NCBI RefSeq assembly: GCF_000963945.1
Contig: NZ_BAMW01000050.1
Coordinates: 62,001-126,000 of the forward strand
Source of the DNA: Acetobacter indonesiensis
GTDB taxonomy: Bacteria; Pseudomonadota; Alphaproteobacteria; Acetobacterales; Acetobacteraceae
Direction: 5' to 3'
DNA length: 64,000 nt
The notes under the pieces were generated by a model, which saw only the letters and a list, made by a program, of their open reading frames with translations, was not told where the DNA came from and ran no database searches. Below, in pieces: positions 53,493 to 62,928 of this stretch. The translations under genes were made by a program, and so were the position numbers. Within the stretch, counting starts at the first letter, position 1; each line of letters starts with the position of its first letter.

Positions 53493-54041
53493 ATGCCTAT
53501 GAAGCCGCTTCCACTCGATAAAGCGTTCACATTGATTGAGCGTGGCCCTGTTGTTCTGGTCACAACACATGACGGACACAGCCAGAATATCATGACCATT
53601 AGCTGGACAATGGTTCTCGATTTTGCAGCATCTTTTGCAATTACGACAGGCCCATGGAATTATTCCTATGCTGCCTTATTAAAGAGTAAGAACTGCGTGA
53701 TCTCCATTCCGGCTATTGATCAGATTGATACGGTTGTTGGCATCGGCACATGCTCGGGCCAGCAGGTAGATAAATTCGCCAAATTCAATCTGACTGCAGT
53801 GAAAGCAAAGCATGTTAGCGCGCCACTTATAAAAGAGTGTCTGGCAAATATTGAATGTAAGGTTGTGGAGGTTATTGAGCGCTACAACATTGTCGTGCTG
53901 GAAGGGGGAGCAGCGTATTATAATGACGCACGACAGGAAAAAAGAATGATCCATCCCGTAGGTGACGGGACGTTTATTGCGGATGGTCGAAAATTTGACC
54001 GAAAAATCATGATGCGATCAAAACTACCAGATGGCGTTTAA
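53493..54041 (+). CDS. Flavin reductase-like domain protein
   Basis: 182-residue protein of the flavin-reductase (FMN-binding split barrel) family. N-terminal LPLDKAFTLIERGPVVLVTTHDGHSQNIMTISWTMVLDFAASFAITTGPWNYSYAALLKSKNCVISIPAI fits this group, distinct from the one at 21305. It reduces or binds FMN with unknown substrate. The start ATG at 53493 is chosen; a GTG at 53481 is in frame. A 56-codon ORF overlaps its stop. Confidence 0.82.
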   Translation: MPMKPLPLDKAFTLIERGPVVLVTTHDGHSQNIMTISWTMVLDFAASFAITTGPWNYSYAALLKSKNCVISIPAIDQIDTVVGIGTCSGQQVDKFAKFNLTAVKAKHVSAPLIKECLANIECKVVEVIERYNIVVLEGGAAYYNDARQEKRMIHPVGDGTFIADGRKFDRKIMMRSKLPDGV

Positions 54042-54201
54042 GGATTCTGAAAGCCGTTCAAAATTGACTATTGGAGAGTGTGAGGGATCTAGCCGTCTGA
54101 AACAATATGGCGACTACTTTGATCCTACACGGTTGGTTCCTGAAGCCATTTCAAGCAAGCCCAGTAAGGAATTGGAACGACCTGAAAAGAAGTTGAGGTA
54201 A
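54031..54201 (+). CDS. Possible 56-residue hydrophilic protein
   Basis: ATG-started ORF that overlaps the flavin reductase stop by 11 bp. It reads MAFKDSESRSKLTIG, then GDYFDPTRLVPEAISSKPS and a basic end. No ribosome site, membrane segment or recognised domain is seen. It could be a coupled small gene, a remnant, or chance. Confidence 0.25.
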   Translation: MAFKDSESRSKLTIGECEGSSRLKQYGDYFDPTRLVPEAISSKPSKELERPEKKLR

Positions 54202-54205
54202 TTTG

Positions 54206-55228
54206 CTAATTAGGCAGAAGGTGCATCAACATATCTACCCGTTTCATGGTCAGCCATGTTTTGATGCTGGCTTGGGTCCATGATGGATAAGCAGTTTTTA
54301 TAAAATCAGCCCATGCGTCCCGGTAAGCGATCCACACAGTCTGTGCTTGTTGAATGGACTGAACTGTTACCGTGCCATCTTGCAGAGTGTCTTTTTTGGC
54401 TGCGAGCTTTGTCAGGGTATCCTGCATTTTAGCGTTTGCTTGCGCAAATTGGGTCGGCCCGAAAGCCGGTGGTTTTCCGTTCTGCACACGTTCCAGCATA
54501 TCAATAAAATCCTGATTCTGGAGGTTCTCTTCATCAAGGCCGAAGGACGCCCGTGACGTGCCAGACAAGTCTATTTCCTTATCTGATCGTGCTTGCGCCC
54601 ACGCTGCCTGAGCTTTCTGGAGTGTTGCAAAGGCGGCTTGATCTTTGTCAGACAAGTGGTTTTTAAAATTATTCAGCGCGGCATCCTGCTTTACCTTTTT
54701 GAAGCGTAGATCATGCGCTGTACAGTAGCCGCCTGTTAGCCCGCTGGTGGCATCATCGCAGAATTCAAAGTCTGACTTATACCAGCTTTCCTTTTTGCCC
54801 ATCAGGTGTTGCACCCGGCTGTCACGTTCAGCGGGAGCCCACGATGACGTGCAGGCAAGGTGGATTGCATAGGGCGTGTTCCGCTGGGCCCCTTTGCCAT
54901 TGGCGTAAATCATCATCAGAATATGGCTGCCAGAAAAACCTTCTGGCTGGGTATCTGTTTCCTTTTCTTGCTCGATAAAGGCGCAGAGGCGTGCTTTCTC
55001 CGGGTCGGCTTTCTGGCCAATGCCATAATACAGGGCTTCGCTATCACATCCCGCCAAAGTGTTGCGCTGGGCCGGTGTAGGCCGGTCCGCAGCGGGAGGA
55101 CGAACGGCCGCTACTTTTGCGCAAGCTCTGTCTATCGCACCGGATGCGTTATCTGCCGCATATGCGGTGAGGGGGGAGAGTGCGGCAAAAACCGCTGCTG
55201 TCCGGATAATCTGCTGAAGCGTGACCAT
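54206..55228 (-). CDS. LprI/DUF1311-type secreted protein
   Basis: 340 residues with a signal peptide (ends LTAYAADN). A cysteine-containing helical region follows (ACAKVAAVRPPAADRPTPAQRNTLAGCDSEALYYGIGQKADPEKARLCAFIEQ), and the C-terminal part has two DUF1311-like stretches (LQKAQAAWAQARSDKEID and IQQAQTVWIAYRDAWADFIKTAYPSWTQASIKTWLTMKRVDMLM). This family includes lysozyme inhibitor LprI. Function here is unknown; location is the periplasm. Confidence 0.75.
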   Translation of the reverse strand: MVTLQQIIRTAAVFAALSPLTAYAADNASGAIDRACAKVAAVRPPAADRPTPAQRNTLAGCDSEALYYGIGQKADPEKARLCAFIEQEKETDTQPEGFSGSHILMMIYANGKGAQRNTPYAIHLACTSSWAPAERDSRVQHLMGKKESWYKSDFEFCDDATSGLTGGYCTAHDLRFKKVKQDAALNNFKNHLSDKDQAAFATLQKAQAAWAQARSDKEIDLSGTSRASFGLDEENLQNQDFIDMLERVQNGKPPAFGPTQFAQANAKMQDTLTKLAAKKDTLQDGTVTVQSIQQAQTVWIAYRDAWADFIKTAYPSWTQASIKTWLTMKRVDMLMHLLPN

Positions 55229-55343
55229 AAGAGCAGACTGACATAAGTGGTCGTTGTCAGACCAGAAAAAACGCCGTGTACGCGTCTTGGCGTGAAGGGC
55301 TGACGCTGACAGAATAAAAGCTCAAGGCAAAGAAGGCTGCGCT

Positions 55344-55997
55344 ATGTCCTATCCGGTTTTGTATAGTTTTCGCCGCTGTCCGTATGCCATGCGGGCCCGG
55401 TTGGCGTTACTGGCTAGCCAGACCCAGTGTGAACTACGCGAAGTCAAACTGGCGGCAAAACCGGCAGAGATGCTGGCAGCTTCTGCGAAAGGAACAGTGC
55501 CGGTTCTGGTGCAGGCAGATGGCGGCGTCATAGCCGAAAGTCTGGACATCATGCGCTGGGCTTTGTCACGCTTTGACCCCTTACACTGGCTGGATAATGC
55601 GAAATTTGCAGTGATTGCGGTGAATGATACGGACTTCAAACATCACCTTGACCGCTACAAATACGCAACACGCTATGGATCAGACGCACAATTTCACCAA
55701 GCGGAAGCCGTTAAATTTCTGGCACAGCTTGAAGCAGAACTTGCGGGCCAACCCTTTTTACATGGTGAACATATGGGGCTGACTGATGCCGCCATCGTCC
55801 CCTTTGTCAGGCAGTTTGCCGGGGCAGACAAAGCATGGTTTGCAACGCTGCCCTATGCAGGTGTGCATCGCTGGTTGCACGCGTTTTGTGCCTCGGGCCT
55901 GTTTGAACAGGCCATGCAGCGTCTTGCTCCTTGGCAGGCAGGGGACGTGCCGGTTTTTCTGTTGGATAAAAAGCAGAACCTTACCTCAAAAGCTTAG
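55344..55997 (+). CDS. Glutathione S-transferase family protein
   Basis: 217-residue protein with a thioredoxin-like N-terminal domain (YSFRRCPYAMRARLALLASQTQCELREVKLAAKPAEMLAASAKGTVPVLVQADGGVIAESLDIMRWAL) and a helical C-terminal domain. The catalytic cysteine in RRCPYAMR suggests a glutaredoxin-type GST (omega/beta-like). Substrate unknown. It stands alone. Confidence 0.88.
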   Translation: MSYPVLYSFRRCPYAMRARLALLASQTQCELREVKLAAKPAEMLAASAKGTVPVLVQADGGVIAESLDIMRWALSRFDPLHWLDNAKFAVIAVNDTDFKHHLDRYKYATRYGSDAQFHQAEAVKFLAQLEAELAGQPFLHGEHMGLTDAAIVPFVRQFAGADKAWFATLPYAGVHRWLHAFCASGLFEQAMQRLAPWQAGDVPVFLLDKKQNLTSKA

Positions 55998-56139
55998 AGC
56001 TATTGGAAAGGTCAGAATTAAGGGTGGCCTGAACCCGCTTGTGGCTGAAACTGGCGGCCAGTGTTCTGGATGACGTTGCAGGCGCGGCGTTATCCCGGCC
56101 ACGCCCGCAATGTCATATCAAGTCTGGATCAAGAGGTTA

Positions 56140-57402
56140 TCAGTCGTTTACGCGCTCAATCTGCGCGCCACAGGCGGCCAGTTTGCGTTCTACGGCTTCG
56201 TAGCCACGGTCAAGGTGATATACGCGGCTGAGGATTGTTTCCCCATGTGCGGCAAGCCCTGCGATAATCAGGGAGAATGAGGCCCGCAGATCAGTTGCCA
56301 TGACAGGGGCTCCAGACAGACTATGAACGCCTCGGATAATGGCTGATGATCCGTGCACGTTAATCCGTGCGCCCATCCGATTTAGTTCAGGCACATGCAT
56401 GAAACGGTTTTCAAAAATGGTTTCCGTAATCATGGATGCCCCTTCCGCGACTGACAGCAGCGCCATGAACTGGGCCTGCATATCTGTCGGAAAGCCGGGG
56501 TAGGGTTCGGTCATGATATCCACACCGCGCAGCGCGCCTGTGCGGCGTACCCGCATGGCGTCACCTTCCTGCGTGACTTCCACTCCGGCTTCTTCAAACG
56601 CCCGCACAACAGCACCCAGATGCTCTATCTGGCCGCCAATCAGGCGTAAATCCCCGCCTGTGATGGCTGCGGCACAGGCGTAGGTACCGCATTCAATACG
56701 GTCAGACATGATGCGGTGCTGCGCGCCGTGCAGTGCCTCGACACCGTCAATAATAATGTGCCCAGTGCCAGCGCCGGTAATTTTGGCCCCCATGGCGTTC
56801 AGGCAGTTTGCCAGATCAGCCATTTCTGGTTCGCGGGCAGCATTGACAATTTCCGTGCGCCCTTTGGCCAGAGTGGCCGCCATCATCAGGTTTTCCGTTG
56901 CACCGACAGAGGCAAACGGCAGCACAATGCGGTCACCAACCAACCCGTTGGGTGCACGGGCGTGAATGTAACCATTTTCCAGCGTGATAGTGGCCCCGAG
57001 GGTTTCAAGCCCTTTCAGGTGCATATCAACCGGGCGCGTACCAATGGCACAGCCGCCGGGCAGGGACACCTTTGCTTCCCGGCAACGGGCCAGCAAGGGA
57101 CCCAGCACCAGAATAGAGGCCCGCATTTTGGAAACGATGTCATAAGGCGCTTCCGTGCTGGTGATTTCCCCGCCCACGGAAAGAGTGGTTTTATCACCAT
57201 TCACGGTTTCAACTGTCAGGCCGTGTTGGGTCAGCAGGGCACGCATGGTTGCGATATCTGCAATATGCGGCACGTTGGTCAGCACCAGACGTTCTGATGT
57301 CAACAGGCCAGCAACCAACAGCTTCAGGCCAGCATTTTTAGCGCCGCCAATCGTAATTTCGCCGTGTAGCGGGCGGCCGCCCCGAATAATAAATCTGTCC
57401 AT
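56140..57402 (-). CDS. murA: UDP-N-acetylglucosamine 1-carboxyvinyltransferase
   Basis: First committed step of peptidoglycan synthesis, 420 residues; target of fosfomycin. The protein opens [34 protein letters not shown] and has the catalytic cysteine in [21 protein letters not shown]. It ends with the usual [29 protein letters not shown]. The next gene on this strand, dcd, lies 9 bp upstream, which suggests one operon. Confidence 0.96.
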   Translation of the reverse strand: MDRFIIRGGRPLHGEITIGGAKNAGLKLLVAGLLTSERLVLTNVPHIADIATMRALLTQHGLTVETVNGDKTTLSVGGEITSTEAPYDIVSKMRASILVLGPLLARCREAKVSLPGGCAIGTRPVDMHLKGLETLGATITLENGYIHARAPNGLVGDRIVLPFASVGATENLMMAATLAKGRTEIVNAAREPEMADLANCLNAMGAKITGAGTGHIIIDGVEALHGAQHRIMSDRIECGTYACAAAITGGDLRLIGGQIEHLGAVVRAFEEAGVEVTQEGDAMRVRRTGALRGVDIMTEPYPGFPTDMQAQFMALLSVAEGASMITETIFENRFMHVPELNRMGARINVHGSSAIIRGVHSLSGAPVMATDLRASFSLIIAGLAAHGETILSRVYHLDRGYEAVERKLAACGAQIERVND

Positions 57403-57411
57403 CAGTCTGGC

Positions 57412-57966
57412 TTACATCCGCGGCGTGGCAACGCCACGCTGGCCCATATATTTCCCCGCACGGTCAGCATAACTGGTTTCGCAGGGGGTTTCGCCTTTGA
57501 AGAACAGAAACTGGCAGATGCCTTCGTTCGCATAGATACGGGCAGGCAGCGGCGTTGTGTTGCTGATTTCAATGGTCACCTGGCCTTCCCATTCGGGTTC
57601 AAGCGGGGTGACATTTACAATGATACCGCAGCGTGCGTAGGTCGATTTGCCCAGACACACGACAAGAACATCACGCGGAATACGGAAATATTCGATGGTG
57701 TGGGCCAGCACAAAGCTGTTGGGTGGAATAATGCATTCGTCAGCCTTGCGGGAGACAAAGCCGTCCGGGCTGAAGTTCTTGGGGTCAACAATAGCGTTGT
57801 TTACATCCGTAAAAATGCGGAAATCATCAGCCACGCGGGCATCATAGCCGTAGGAAGACAGACCGTAAGAGATAACGCCGTCGCGTTTCTGATTTTCCAC
57901 AAACGGTTCGATCATGCCGTGATCGTTCGCCATCTGACGGATCCATGTATCGGGCATCACGGGCAT
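57412..57966 (-). CDS. dcd: dCTP deaminase
   Basis: 184-residue trimeric enzyme that converts dCTP to dUTP, part of dTTP synthesis. It has the Dcd pattern [119 protein letters not shown]. It overlaps the small upstream gene by about 10 bp, and murA follows 9 bp after its stop. Confidence 0.95.
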   Translation of the reverse strand: MPVMPDTWIRQMANDHGMIEPFVENQKRDGVISYGLSSYGYDARVADDFRIFTDVNNAIVDPKNFSPDGFVSRKADECIIPPNSFVLAHTIEYFRIPRDVLVVCLGKSTYARCGIIVNVTPLEPEWEGQVTIEISNTTPLPARIYANEGICQFLFFKGETPCETSYADRAGKYMGQRGVATPRM

Positions 57967-58175
57967 GTCGGTGGTTCTCCATTGGCCGGGTCTGTCTGAG
58001 GCGCTGCTGACTGGCTGTCTGCTTCCATTTCCTGCCGGGTGCGGGCCTGCTGTTTGCGGCGGCGCAAATTGGCACGCAGGGCGGCGGCCTGCCGTGCTGC
58101 GCGGTCAGCTTTTGCATCAGCCACCTTTGCAGATTGGCGCGGCGTAGAGGAAGGGGAAGAAGGCGTGTCGGTCAT
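57957..58175 (-). CDS. Small basic protein upstream of dcd
   Basis: 72-residue protein with a Ser/Pro-rich N-terminus, the helix [25 protein letters not shown] and an acidic tail. This 'AxxALRxNLRRRKxQ' pattern is a conserved small alphaproteobacterial hypothetical protein. It overlaps dcd by 10 bp, so it may be co-translated with it. The start [10 protein letters not shown] at 58175 is chosen; the longer ORF at 58280 has no support. Confidence 0.6.
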   Translation of the reverse strand: MTDTPSSPSSTPRQSAKVADAKADRAARQAAALRANLRRRKQQARTRQEMEADSQSAAPQTDPANGEPPTCP

Positions 58176-58312
58176 GCCAGCGTCAGAATGTTGAAAAGAT
58201 CCTCTGCTGCCTAGCAGAGCGACGCTGTCATGCCTAGGTACGTGCGCGGCAAACACACGGAAAACCCCTGCAGAAAGCATCAGAGAAAATGCAGCCTACA
58301 GGGGAATAATGG

Positions 58313-60064
58313 TCAGAGATTGGCAATCAGTTTCAGGCCCATGATGGACGCATCGGGAATGTGGTGTGTTTCTCCCGGATGAATCATGTACTGAAAGGTT
58401 GGCTGAATCAGCACACCGGGGAAGGCATCAATCGCGTAATAGGCTTCAATGATGTGGGAATTGTTCTGCACACCATGCAACGTGGAGCCCAGAGACAACC
58501 CGGCATCCTGCGCCAGAATCTGGCTTTCCCGACGGCGGCGGCTGACATGATACCAAGAATAAAGCACACCCAGCCGGTCTGTCAGGCGAGAGGGAATAAC
58601 CCCGACCAGAGAAAACCCGGCATAGGCCTGATCAGACAGATTGACCACGCGTGGGGTCACATGCACGTAACCCGCCATCAGGTAGCCACCGGCCATCATG
58701 TTACGCCCACCGAGGCGATAGACCATCTGGTCAGCCTCGACCCAGAACATGTCAGACGGGGCTGACCGTTTACCCGGAATGGTTGCCGCGACCTTTGCTG
58801 GCAGGGCAGAGGCAATTTTGTCTGCATAGCGGGTGGTGTCATGGGCATACCCAATGACGTAATGGCCCGGCAGGCGGTTACGGGTCACGAACGGCTGCCA
58901 TGTGAATTCAATAGGCAGAGACAGACCAGTGGTGTTTTCCGCCCCCCATGACCAGCCGCTGGGGTTGTCTGTCAGGGCGCTGACAGAATATGCGCCAACC
59001 TGTAACGCGGTATCGCGTGTTGGGCGCAGACGCACGCGGGCGCCCCATGTTGCTTTGGGGTACACGCTGAAGCCCGGATTTTGCTTGAGCGCGACTGGGG
59101 CGGAGCAGGTTACCATGAAGGAGCACAGCAACGGAGATGTTGCGAACACGTGCGTCAGGGACATGCGCCCGAAAATGACATCCAGACGGTTCTGCATCAT
59201 GCGTTTTTCGGCATACAGATCAACCAGATGGGCTGCCACGTTTCCAGACAGAGAATAGACTTCCTGCATGGCGACGTAATATTCGCCCAAACGACCATTC
59301 TGAAGGGCTTTACCTGCACGCTCCATCACCAGAGCATGAACAGACCAGCCTTTCAGCCGTGCCATGCGCTCCAGATCAAACACGCCTTGCAGTGTCAGTT
59401 CGTGAACGTAGCTGACGCCTTTTTCCAAGCCGCCCGTCATCACGCCCATCGCTTCTCCTTTGTAAGTGAAGGAGAACGTGAAACCACGATCATGCAGCCA
59501 GTTTCGTGGGCCTGTCAGTTGGGGCACCAGATGGCCCGACCCTGCTGTCGGCACGTAGTAGGGGTCATTCATGTCCATACGGCGCAACGCATCAAGGCGA
59601 GGAGGCAATAAGCTGGATGGCCCTTCCCATGATGTCAGGGCGTCAAGCTCCAGCTTATGGGCAGCCCCCTGTTCATCCCCTGCGGGGGCGTAAGACTGCA
59701 CGCTCATGGTGGCGTAACCCGGCGTTGGCAGCACCGGTACACCACTTGGCGGAATTGGCGTGTTGGCTGGCCGTTTGATGGCTGCGGGGTCTGGCCCCAT
59801 GCTCCCGGCATCCATCATGCCGGTATTGAGCGGGCGCGTGGTTGCTGTTGCGTTGGGGCGTACCTTGTTAGCCGGACTGACAATGGCATCAGCCACCGGG
59901 GCAATTGGTTTTTCCAGCGCAATGGGGGCCGCGCCTGCCTTGTGCGAATTCGCACCCCATGACGCCATAAGGGCCAGAGCCAGATAACCCGTGTCTTTTT
60001 TACGGGGGCGGATAAGCGATGCCGTGCGCTGTGCCCGCAGGCCGCGTTCTTCTGACAGTCTCAT
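58313..60064 (-). CDS. Carbohydrate-selective porin, OprB family
   Basis: 583-residue outer-membrane porin. A signal-like stretch (DTGYLALALMASWGANSHKAGAAP) is followed by a Pro/Ala-rich linker, then the OprB barrel: WLHDRGFTFSFTYKGEAMGVMTGGLEKGVSYVHELTLQGVFDLERM, FGRMSLTHVFATSPLLCSFM, and the C-terminal IDAFPGVLIQPTFQYMIHPGETHHIPDASIMGLKLIANL. OprB porins pass sugars and related solutes. The ATG at 60064 has GAGGA five bases upstream and is preferred over the TTG at 60076. Confidence 0.88.
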   Translation of the reverse strand: MRLSEERGLRAQRTASLIRPRKKDTGYLALALMASWGANSHKAGAAPIALEKPIAPVADAIVSPANKVRPNATATTRPLNTGMMDAGSMGPDPAAIKRPANTPIPPSGVPVLPTPGYATMSVQSYAPAGDEQGAAHKLELDALTSWEGPSSLLPPRLDALRRMDMNDPYYVPTAGSGHLVPQLTGPRNWLHDRGFTFSFTYKGEAMGVMTGGLEKGVSYVHELTLQGVFDLERMARLKGWSVHALVMERAGKALQNGRLGEYYVAMQEVYSLSGNVAAHLVDLYAEKRMMQNRLDVIFGRMSLTHVFATSPLLCSFMVTCSAPVALKQNPGFSVYPKATWGARVRLRPTRDTALQVGAYSVSALTDNPSGWSWGAENTTGLSLPIEFTWQPFVTRNRLPGHYVIGYAHDTTRYADKIASALPAKVAATIPGKRSAPSDMFWVEADQMVYRLGGRNMMAGGYLMAGYVHVTPRVVNLSDQAYAGFSLVGVIPSRLTDRLGVLYSWYHVSRRRRESQILAQDAGLSLGSTLHGVQNNSHIIEAYYAIDAFPGVLIQPTFQYMIHPGETHHIPDASIMGLKLIANL

Positions 60065-60076
60065 ACCTGTCCTCAA

Positions 60077-60469
60077 TTTTCAGAAAAGGAAGTCTCTGTC
60101 TGTGTAAAAACAGACGGGTGGGTCAGGCTGTCAGCACTGCGCCTGAAAAGACAGGATGCTGCACAGAGCCGCTAAAGACCGTGCGCCACACAGAGGCCAC
60201 CACCAAGAGAGGCTTACCTGCGTAAAGAGCAGAGACAGACGCCCACTGTACGGGGCGTGCGGTAGAGAATGCGGAGAAAGACAAAGCGTTTTTCATTATG
60301 CCCAAGACCATTTCTTTTTTGTTTTTAAGTGGTCAGGCTGAATTTGAAACAGAAAGGAAAACGGCCGTCAACGGCTTGCGAAAGTTATAACAAGAAAAGT
60401 GCGCGTTTGCGAAATGTTGTTACTGGGAATGTGATATTTATATCATGTTATAACACAATGAGGAGATCT
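60077..60469. other. Intergenic region upstream of the OprB porin
   Basis: About 390 bp. Close to the hpnK end it carries three symmetric elements: GTTATAAC at 60384-60391, TGATAT/ATATCA at 60431-60445 and TGTTATAACA at 60446-60455. They may be operators for the porin promoter. No ORF could be supported. Confidence 0.4.
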
Positions 60470-61321
60470 TCAGGCGGGCTCAAGATCGCGCCAACCAGAA
60501 AGCACGGCATGGGAATGGTGCAATCCGGCCCGGAAACCTTCGGAACAGAGCGCTTCAAACTCTGCTTCATGCTCGTAGGTTGGCATCAGGCGTTGCAGGA
60601 GATCATTCTTGTGCGTGGCGGGATGAAAATAGAGTTCAGACACGCCTTCTGGCAGATGCGCGGCTAACGCCGCAACGCGGTCTGATGTCATGTGGCCGCT
60701 CCATGCCAAGCCAAAGCACCAGTCATTGGTTACCATCCCGGCAGAGCGGATCTGGTGACGCAGTAACCCCGTCCAGCGGCGGAGGGCAGCATCGCCTAAC
60801 GTATCTGTATAGGTGCCAGCGGCGTAAAGCGGTTCTGTTGGTTCAAGCGGGGTACGAATGGCGCGCAACCCATAAGTGCGACCAATATCAATTAATAGTC
60901 TGCCGACGGTTGGGTGCAGGTGCATATGCTTGTGCGCATTGGCGTGATCAAGAGTCAGCCCCGTGCGCTTGAAAGCCTCAAATTGAGCAGTAATTTCTGC
61001 CGCCAGTTCTTTACGGCCTTCGGGGCGGAAGAAGTAATCAACACCCAAACCCAGCTGAGAAGAAGAAAACCAGCCATCTGCCTGAGTAATCAGCGGAAGG
61101 CGGGCATGGGTCAGGGTCGAAGCCCCTTCAATAACCACCAGATGCAGGCCCACCCGCAAATCTGGCAACCGTTTTGCCCGTTCAACCGCGTCTGCTGCCG
61201 CTGGCCCCGCAACCATCAGGCTTGCGGTTGAAAGAACCCCCTCACGGTGGGCAATTTCAATGGCTTCATTCACTTCAACCGAAAGGCCGAAATCGTCAGC
61301 GGAAATAATGGCGCGTTTCAT
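60470..61321 (-). CDS. hpnK: Hopanoid biosynthesis deacetylase HpnK
   Basis: 283-residue YdjC-family deacetylase that removes the acetyl group from the N-acetylglucosaminyl hopanoid. Family features: IISADDFGLSVEVNEAIEIAHREGVLSTASLMVAGPAAADAV (metal-binding Asp), HLVVIEGAS, LDHANAHKHMHLHPTVGRLL (His cluster), and HPATHKN near the end. The start ATG at 61321 has AAAGG upstream; the TTG at 61327 is less likely. It follows hpnJ on the same strand. Confidence 0.9.
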   Translation of the reverse strand: MKRAIISADDFGLSVEVNEAIEIAHREGVLSTASLMVAGPAAADAVERAKRLPDLRVGLHLVVIEGASTLTHARLPLITQADGWFSSSQLGLGVDYFFRPEGRKELAAEITAQFEAFKRTGLTLDHANAHKHMHLHPTVGRLLIDIGRTYGLRAIRTPLEPTEPLYAAGTYTDTLGDAALRRWTGLLRHQIRSAGMVTNDWCFGLAWSGHMTSDRVAALAAHLPEGVSELYFHPATHKNDLLQRLMPTYEHEAEFEALCSEGFRAGLHHSHAVLSGWRDLEPA

Positions 61322-61411
61322 GGGCAAAAACCTTTCTTTCCGTAGCGGTGGCGCTCTGATCCGGCAAACAGCCGGATCAGAGACGCCATCCGCACAGAAA
61401 GCCGCGTGGTA

Positions 61412-62836
61412 TCAGGCCGCGTTGCGGTCACGCAGGAAGTGGAAGAATTCCACACCTTCGCGCAGGCGGCGCTTCATCATCTGCGGGGAACGAACCATTT
61501 CGCTGACGATGGAGGCAATTTTCGGGGCGCGGAAATAGAACTTCTTGTAGAATTCTTCCACGCTGCCAAAAATTTCTGTGTGAGACAGGTGCGGGTAGTG
61601 CAGCGGCGCCATCTGCACGCCGTTTTCGTCAATCAGTTCGGCATTGCTTTCATCCAGCCAGCCGTTTTCAGTGGCCTGCTTGTGCAGGGCCGTGCCGGGA
61701 TACGGAGCAGCCAGAGAAACCTGCAATGTGTGCGGGTTGATTTCCTTGGCGAAGTTGATGGTTTCCTGAATGGTTTCCTTCGTTTCGCCGGGTAGGCCCA
61801 GAATGAACGTGCCGTGAATCTTGATCCCAAGTTCGTGGCAGTTCTTGGTGAATTCACGCGCCACTTCAACGCGCATACCTTTTTTGATGTTGTGCAGAAT
61901 CTGCTGGTTTCCGCTTTCGTAGCCAACCAGAAGCAGGCGCAGACCGTTGTCACGCAGCACTTTCAGGGTTTCACGCGGCACATTGGCCTTGGCGTTGCAA
62001 GACCAGGTAATGCCCATTTTACCCAGTTCCCGGGCAATGGCTTCTGCGCGCGGCAGATCATCGGTGAAGGTATCATCGTCAAAGAAGAATTCTTTAACCT
62101 GCGGGAAATACTGGCGGGCCAGACGAATTTCAGCCGCAACATGCTGCGGGCTGCGTGTGCGGTAACGATGTCCGCCAACGGTCTGCGGCCACAGGCAGAA
62201 GGTGCAGCGTGATTTACAGCCACGGCCCGTATAGATGGAGATATACGGGTGCATCAGGTAGCCAATGAAGTAATCTTCAATCTTCAGGTCGCGCTTATAC
62301 ACTTCGGTAACGAAGGGCAGGCTGTCCATATCTTCAATCATGGCGCGGTCACGGTTGGCGACAATGACGCCTTCCTTGTTCCGCCATGTGATGCCGTCCA
62401 CATCCTTGAAATCGCGGCCTTCGGCAATTTCCTTGATGGTGTAGTCAAATTCGTTGCGGGCAACGAAATCAATCGGGGCCCCTTTCAGCAGGCTTTCTTC
62501 TGGCTGAACAGCAACCTTTGCCCCAACCATCCCGATCTTCAGGTTCGGGTTGGCGTCTTTCAGCATCTGCGCCACCTGGACGTCCTTCGCAAAGGACGGT
62601 GTGGAGGTGTGCAGAATAACCAGATCGCGGTTTTTCACGTCTTGTAGAATCGGTTCCATACCCATGCGGGCCGGTGGCGCGTCAATCAGACGGCTGCCTT
62701 CAACCATGGCGGCAGGCTGGGCCAGCCAGGTTGGGTACCAGAAAGACTTGATTTCGCGCTTGGCCTGGTAACGTGAGCCTGCACCACCATCAAAACCATC
62801 AAAGGAAGGGGGTTGCAGAAAAAGGGTTCTCATCAT
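61412..62836 (-). CDS. hpnJ: Hopanoid biosynthesis radical SAM protein HpnJ
   Basis: 474-residue B12-binding radical SAM enzyme that helps convert the glucosaminyl group to the cyclitol ether of bacteriohopanetetrol. The N-terminal part is a B12-domain (DLVILHTSTPSFAKDVQVAQMLKDANPNLKIGMVGAKVAVQPEESL), and the radical SAM motif is GRGCKSRCTFCLWPQTVGGHRYRTRS (CxxxCxxC). The LLLVGYESGNQQILHNIKKGM and GTFILGLPGETKETIQETINFA parts are typical. It follows hpnI on the same strand. Confidence 0.93.
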   Translation of the reverse strand: MMRTLFLQPPSFDGFDGGAGSRYQAKREIKSFWYPTWLAQPAAMVEGSRLIDAPPARMGMEPILQDVKNRDLVILHTSTPSFAKDVQVAQMLKDANPNLKIGMVGAKVAVQPEESLLKGAPIDFVARNEFDYTIKEIAEGRDFKDVDGITWRNKEGVIVANRDRAMIEDMDSLPFVTEVYKRDLKIEDYFIGYLMHPYISIYTGRGCKSRCTFCLWPQTVGGHRYRTRSPQHVAAEIRLARQYFPQVKEFFFDDDTFTDDLPRAEAIARELGKMGITWSCNAKANVPRETLKVLRDNGLRLLLVGYESGNQQILHNIKKGMRVEVAREFTKNCHELGIKIHGTFILGLPGETKETIQETINFAKEINPHTLQVSLAAPYPGTALHKQATENGWLDESNAELIDENGVQMAPLHYPHLSHTEIFGSVEEFYKKFYFRAPKIASIVSEMVRSPQMMKRRLREGVEFFHFLRDRNAA

Positions 62837-62928
62837 GGTCTGATCCTGACAAGGCTGGAAGGTGTTCTGAGAGACTCAGGGAATATGGGTAGGGACTTAC
62901 TCTCGCGGGAGGGGCGAGACAAGCCGTA

